This document shows, piece by piece, positions 61,662 through 64,000 of a stretch of DNA of 64,000 nt. Under the pieces are notes generated by a model that was not told where the DNA came from, did not search any database, and worked only from the letters and a program-made list of their open reading frames with translations. A program made the position numbers and the translations under genes. Position 1 is the first letter of the stretch. Each line of letters begins with the position of its first letter. Source of the stretch: Aequorivita soesokkakensis (GTDB lineage Bacteria > Bacteroidota > Bacteroidia > Flavobacteriales > Flavobacteriaceae); assembly GCF_001641085.1 (NCBI RefSeq), contig NZ_LXIE01000012.1:62001-126000 (forward strand). The letters are read 5' to 3'.

Positions 61662-62773
61662 AGAAAAATTACAATATAAAGAAGAAATACATAGACCTAA
61701 AATTAGTGCTGCTGTTAGCCGGGTTTTATGCGTTGTTTGATTTGGTTTTGATAGCAAAGACGGCATATATGCAGGTTTTTGGAATGGATTCAATGAAAAG
61801 CTTTTCATGGTCGCGTTTCTTGCTGGACAATCTGCTTTTTGACTATATAATCGTAGTGAGTTTTATGACGTTGATCGCCATAAGTACCAAGCGGTTTCTG
61901 CGGAAAAATTACTCCTGGACTAAAATCATTTCAACTCATATTCTGTTTTCGTTGTTGATTGGGATCGTAATACGGCTGGTAGTTGACCTTTATTACATTA
62001 TGCTAGGACGCGTAAGTTTTGCCGAATATGATTTTGAGAGCAGCATTTTTAGATTTATGTATGTAATAGACCTGAATTTCCTAATTTATTTTGCGATGGT
62101 CTTTATTATTTACACCTATTACTATGTAAAAGAGGTGAAAAAGGCTGAAAAAAAACAAGGCAAATTGGAAGCGCAATTGGTAAGCACCCGTATGAAAATG
62201 CTCTCTTCACAATTGCAGCCCCATTTTCTTTTTAACACCTTGAATTCAATTTCCGTACTAACCGATATTGATGCCAGTAAAGCTAAAGATACAATCGCAG
62301 ACTTGAGTGATTTTTTAAGGGAGATATTGTATGACAATGACAGCAACCGCATTCCGCTGGAAAAAGAACTCCGCATTTTGGAATTCTATCTCAATATTAT
62401 TAAAGTTCGGTTTTCCGATCATTTAAAAATAACAACGGAGATAGATGACTCATTGCTTCACAAAATGGTGCCGGCGCTACTGTTACAGCCCATTCTCGAG
62501 AATTCCATAAAACACGGGTATGATTTTAACCATACCGATTTGGAGATTCTCGTAAAAATTTACGCAGAAGGAAAAACCTTGATAATAAAGGTTGAAAATA
62601 ATGGCGCACCCGTTGAAGTGGGCCACACACTATTGCTAAAACGAGGTATGGGATTGGCTAATATTAATGATCGTTTAGAGAACCTTTACGGCAACAATTA
62701 TTTTTTTGAAGTAAGAAATAAAATTGACGGTTCGGGTGTAGAAACTTTGATTGAAATCCCCATCGAGAATTGA
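61658..62773 (+). CDS. LytS/YehU-family sensor histidine kinase
   Basis: 371 residues. Four N-terminal membrane helices (VLLLAGFYALFDLVLIAKT, LLFDYIIVVSFMTLIAIS, SLLIGIVIRLVVDLYYIM, YFAMVFIIYTYYYV), no periplasmic sensor domain. Catalytic part: phospho-His in LQPHFLFNTLNSISVL, ATP-lid LQPILENSIKHGY and GMGLANINDRLENLYG. Partner of the response regulator in front. Confidence 0.95.
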   Translation: MKKNYNIKKKYIDLKLVLLLAGFYALFDLVLIAKTAYMQVFGMDSMKSFSWSRFLLDNLLFDYIIVVSFMTLIAISTKRFLRKNYSWTKIISTHILFSLLIGIVIRLVVDLYYIMLGRVSFAEYDFESSIFRFMYVIDLNFLIYFAMVFIIYTYYYVKEVKKAEKKQGKLEAQLVSTRMKMLSSQLQPHFLFNTLNSISVLTDIDASKAKDTIADLSDFLREILYDNDSNRIPLEKELRILEFYLNIIKVRFSDHLKITTEIDDSLLHKMVPALLLQPILENSIKHGYDFNHTDLEILVKIYAEGKTLIIKVENNGAPVEVGHTLLLKRGMGLANINDRLENLYGNNYFFEVRNKIDGSGVETLIEIPIEN

Positions 62774-62897
62774 CCAAAGTGGTAAAATATTAAACCGCCG
62801 GAAATCATTCTCTTTAAGGATGATTTTTCACAATTTTAACCTTTCATAAAATCCAAGCACTTTGTTTTTGCGTATTTTTAATGAAAAGAAAAATGCA

Positions 62898-63425
62898 ATG
62901 AAGCTCCTCTCAATTTTAATACTCTCCATATTCCTTGTTTCCTGTGGCGCCACTGTGGCCGTAGATTATGATAAGCAAGTGGATTTTTCAAAATACAACA
63001 GCTACAATTATTTCCCAAATATAGATTCTGGACTTAATGAATTGGATGATAACCGTATTATACAAATTACAGATAGTCTGCTCCAACAACGTGGTTTTAT
63101 AAAAAGTGAAGCTCCCCAGATTTATGTCAATTTTTACGCACGCGAAAGTGTTTCCAGTTCCCGAAACACCATCGGCATTGGTATTGGCAGCGGGGGCGGG
63201 AATGTTGGCGTAGGCGTTAGCGGCGGAATTCCAATTGGCGGAAATGTAATTAACCAACAATTGACCATGGATTTTATAGACGTTGAAAAAGACGATTTGG
63301 TGTGGCAAGCCGTAGCCGATGGCGAAATGAAAGAGCGCTTCACGCCACAACAGAAAGAAGCATATTATATGACCGTTGTTCAGAAAATATTGGCGAAATA
63401 TCCACCGAAAAACAGTAGTCAGTAG
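62898..63425 (+). CDS. DUF4136-family lipoprotein
   Basis: 175 residues from ATG 62898, lipobox VSCG (KLLSILILSIFLVSCGATVA). DYDKQVDFSKYNSYNYFPNI and RESVSSSRNTIGIGIGSG match DUF4136 (DYDP-x-x-dF-x-x-yktY then a Gly-rich stretch). A 36-base upstream in-frame ATG would place a non-signal tail in front, so it is not chosen. Confidence 0.85.
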   Translation: MKLLSILILSIFLVSCGATVAVDYDKQVDFSKYNSYNYFPNIDSGLNELDDNRIIQITDSLLQQRGFIKSEAPQIYVNFYARESVSSSRNTIGIGIGSGGGNVGVGVSGGIPIGGNVINQQLTMDFIDVEKDDLVWQAVADGEMKERFTPQQKEAYYMTVVQKILAKYPPKNSSQ

Positions 63426-63463
63426 TCAGTAGTACACAGTAATCAGTCTTTTAATTTCAAAAC

Positions 63464-64000
63464 TTGAACTATATCTATTTCTTTAAAAAAATATCGCTTC
63501 TTCTTTATCTGCTTCCTTTGTTCGCTATTGCCCAAAACAACTATCAAGAAGCGGAGGAATATTTCAAGCAGGAAAATTTCAGCAAGGCAAAACCTATTTT
63601 TGAGAACTATTTGAAACAAAATCCCGGTGATAAAAAAACCCGGGAATATTTGGGTGATATTGCCGCTTATGGCAAAAATTGGGACATGGCCATTTCCTAT
63701 TACGAAGCCTTGGTGCAGGATGAGCCGAGCAATGCCAACTATCATTTTAAATACGGTGGCGCAATGGGGCTGAAGGCGATGTCCATCAGTAAAATTCGCG
63801 CTGTTGCTTACATTGGCGACATAAAACACGAACTGGAACAGGCTGCAAAACTGGACTCTAAACATATAGAAGCGCGTTGGGCGCTGATAGAATTTTACAT
63901 TCAATTACCCGGTATTTTTGGCGGAAGCGAAAACAAAGCAATTGATTATGCAACTGAATTGGGCAAGATTTCTAAAGTTGATGGGTATCTCGCCAATGGA
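63464..64000 (+). CDS. Secreted TPR protein (5' part, runs off right edge)
   Basis: From TTG 63464 the plus strand is open for 179 codons to the window end: signal peptide NYIYFFKKISLLLYLLPLFA with cleavage at AIAQ, then TPR-like units (YQEAEEYFKQENFSKAKPIF, ENYLKQNPGDKKTREYLGDI, DMAISYYEALVQDEPSNANY). The start codon TTG is chosen because the signal peptide begins there. Function unknown, partial. Confidence 0.78.
   Translation, partial: MNYIYFFKKISLLLYLLPLFAIAQNNYQEAEEYFKQENFSKAKPIFENYLKQNPGDKKTREYLGDIAAYGKNWDMAISYYEALVQDEPSNANYHFKYGGAMGLKAMSISKIRAVAYIGDIKHELEQAAKLDSKHIEARWALIEFYIQLPGIFGGSENKAIDYATELGKISKVDGYLANG

Noticed and set aside
63443-63904. Minus-strand 153-residue frame
   Set aside because: Antisense shadow of the TPR protein that starts at 63464.

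Overview
The window looks like a chromosome segment from a member of the Bacteroidota, most likely a marine-type Flavobacteriaceae. Evidence: a SusC/RagA-type TonB-dependent receptor, secreted proteins with type IX (Por) C-terminal sorting domains, many short lipoproteins with a Cys-anchored lipobox, Bacteroidota-type promoters (-7 box TAnnTTTG, usually seen as TATATTTG), ECF-type sigma factor plus membrane-protein pairs, few Shine-Dalgarno sites, and an AT-rich base composition. No rRNA, tRNA, insertion sequence transposase or CRISPR array was seen.

Layout. (1) 1-984: 5' part of a SusC-like receptor on the minus strand, preceded by a ~480 nt leader that can fold into a long multi-part RNA structure. 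(2) 1.6-14.1 kb: an AT-rich accessory island that reads as a string of two-gene conflict/defence-like modules: RelA/SpoT-like synthetase + NdpA-like protein; nucleotide-cyclase-like protein + zinc-ribbon PD-(D/E)xK nuclease; DUF262 + HEPN; OLD-type ATPase/TOPRIM nuclease + HD/Hsp90-type ATPase; and small orphan genes. The modules are separated by a repeated intergenic element (terminator hairpin, TATATTTG box, hairpin with compensatory base changes, second TATATTTG box) and in one place by an attC-like imperfect dyad. (3) 14.4-16 kb: a type IX secreted protein. (4) 17-27.5 kb: a sigma factor, a membrane TPR protein that looks like its anti-sigma partner, a TPR-CHAT protease, and a divergent six-gene operon of envelope proteins (OmpA, secreted proteins, lipoproteins) that contains a second protein with CHAT-like His and Cys motifs. 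This is the most interesting non-defence locus. (5) 28-31 kb: two paralogous secreted proteins flanking a membrane protein. (6) 31-36.6 kb: TraB/GumN protein with a sigma/membrane pair; a Fur-family regulator divergent from a TrxR-like oxidoreductase, a small protein and a methyltransferase; Hsp20. (7) 37-43 kb: a GLOVER-repeat type IX cargo and a family of YwqK/MORN-like and WG-repeat secreted proteins, one of which has ATA where its start codon should be. (8) 43-64 kb: ordinary chromosome: amidohydrolase, OsmC, a two-DTG aspartic protease, an ArsR operon with clear operators, another sigma/anti-sigma-like pair, a class C beta-lactamase-like hydrolase with TPRs, adk, obgE, a LytTR two-component system, a DUF4136 lipoprotein and a TPR protein that runs off the right edge.

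How parts work together (inference): the 1.6-14 kb island probably contributes phage or plasmid defence. The 17-27.5 kb cluster may be an envelope-stress circuit in which a CHAT protease, a membrane TPR protein and a sigma factor control a set of exported proteins. The 49.7-51.5 kb operon is an ArsR-autoregulated transcription unit. All function assignments are from reading motifs by eye; no database search was possible.
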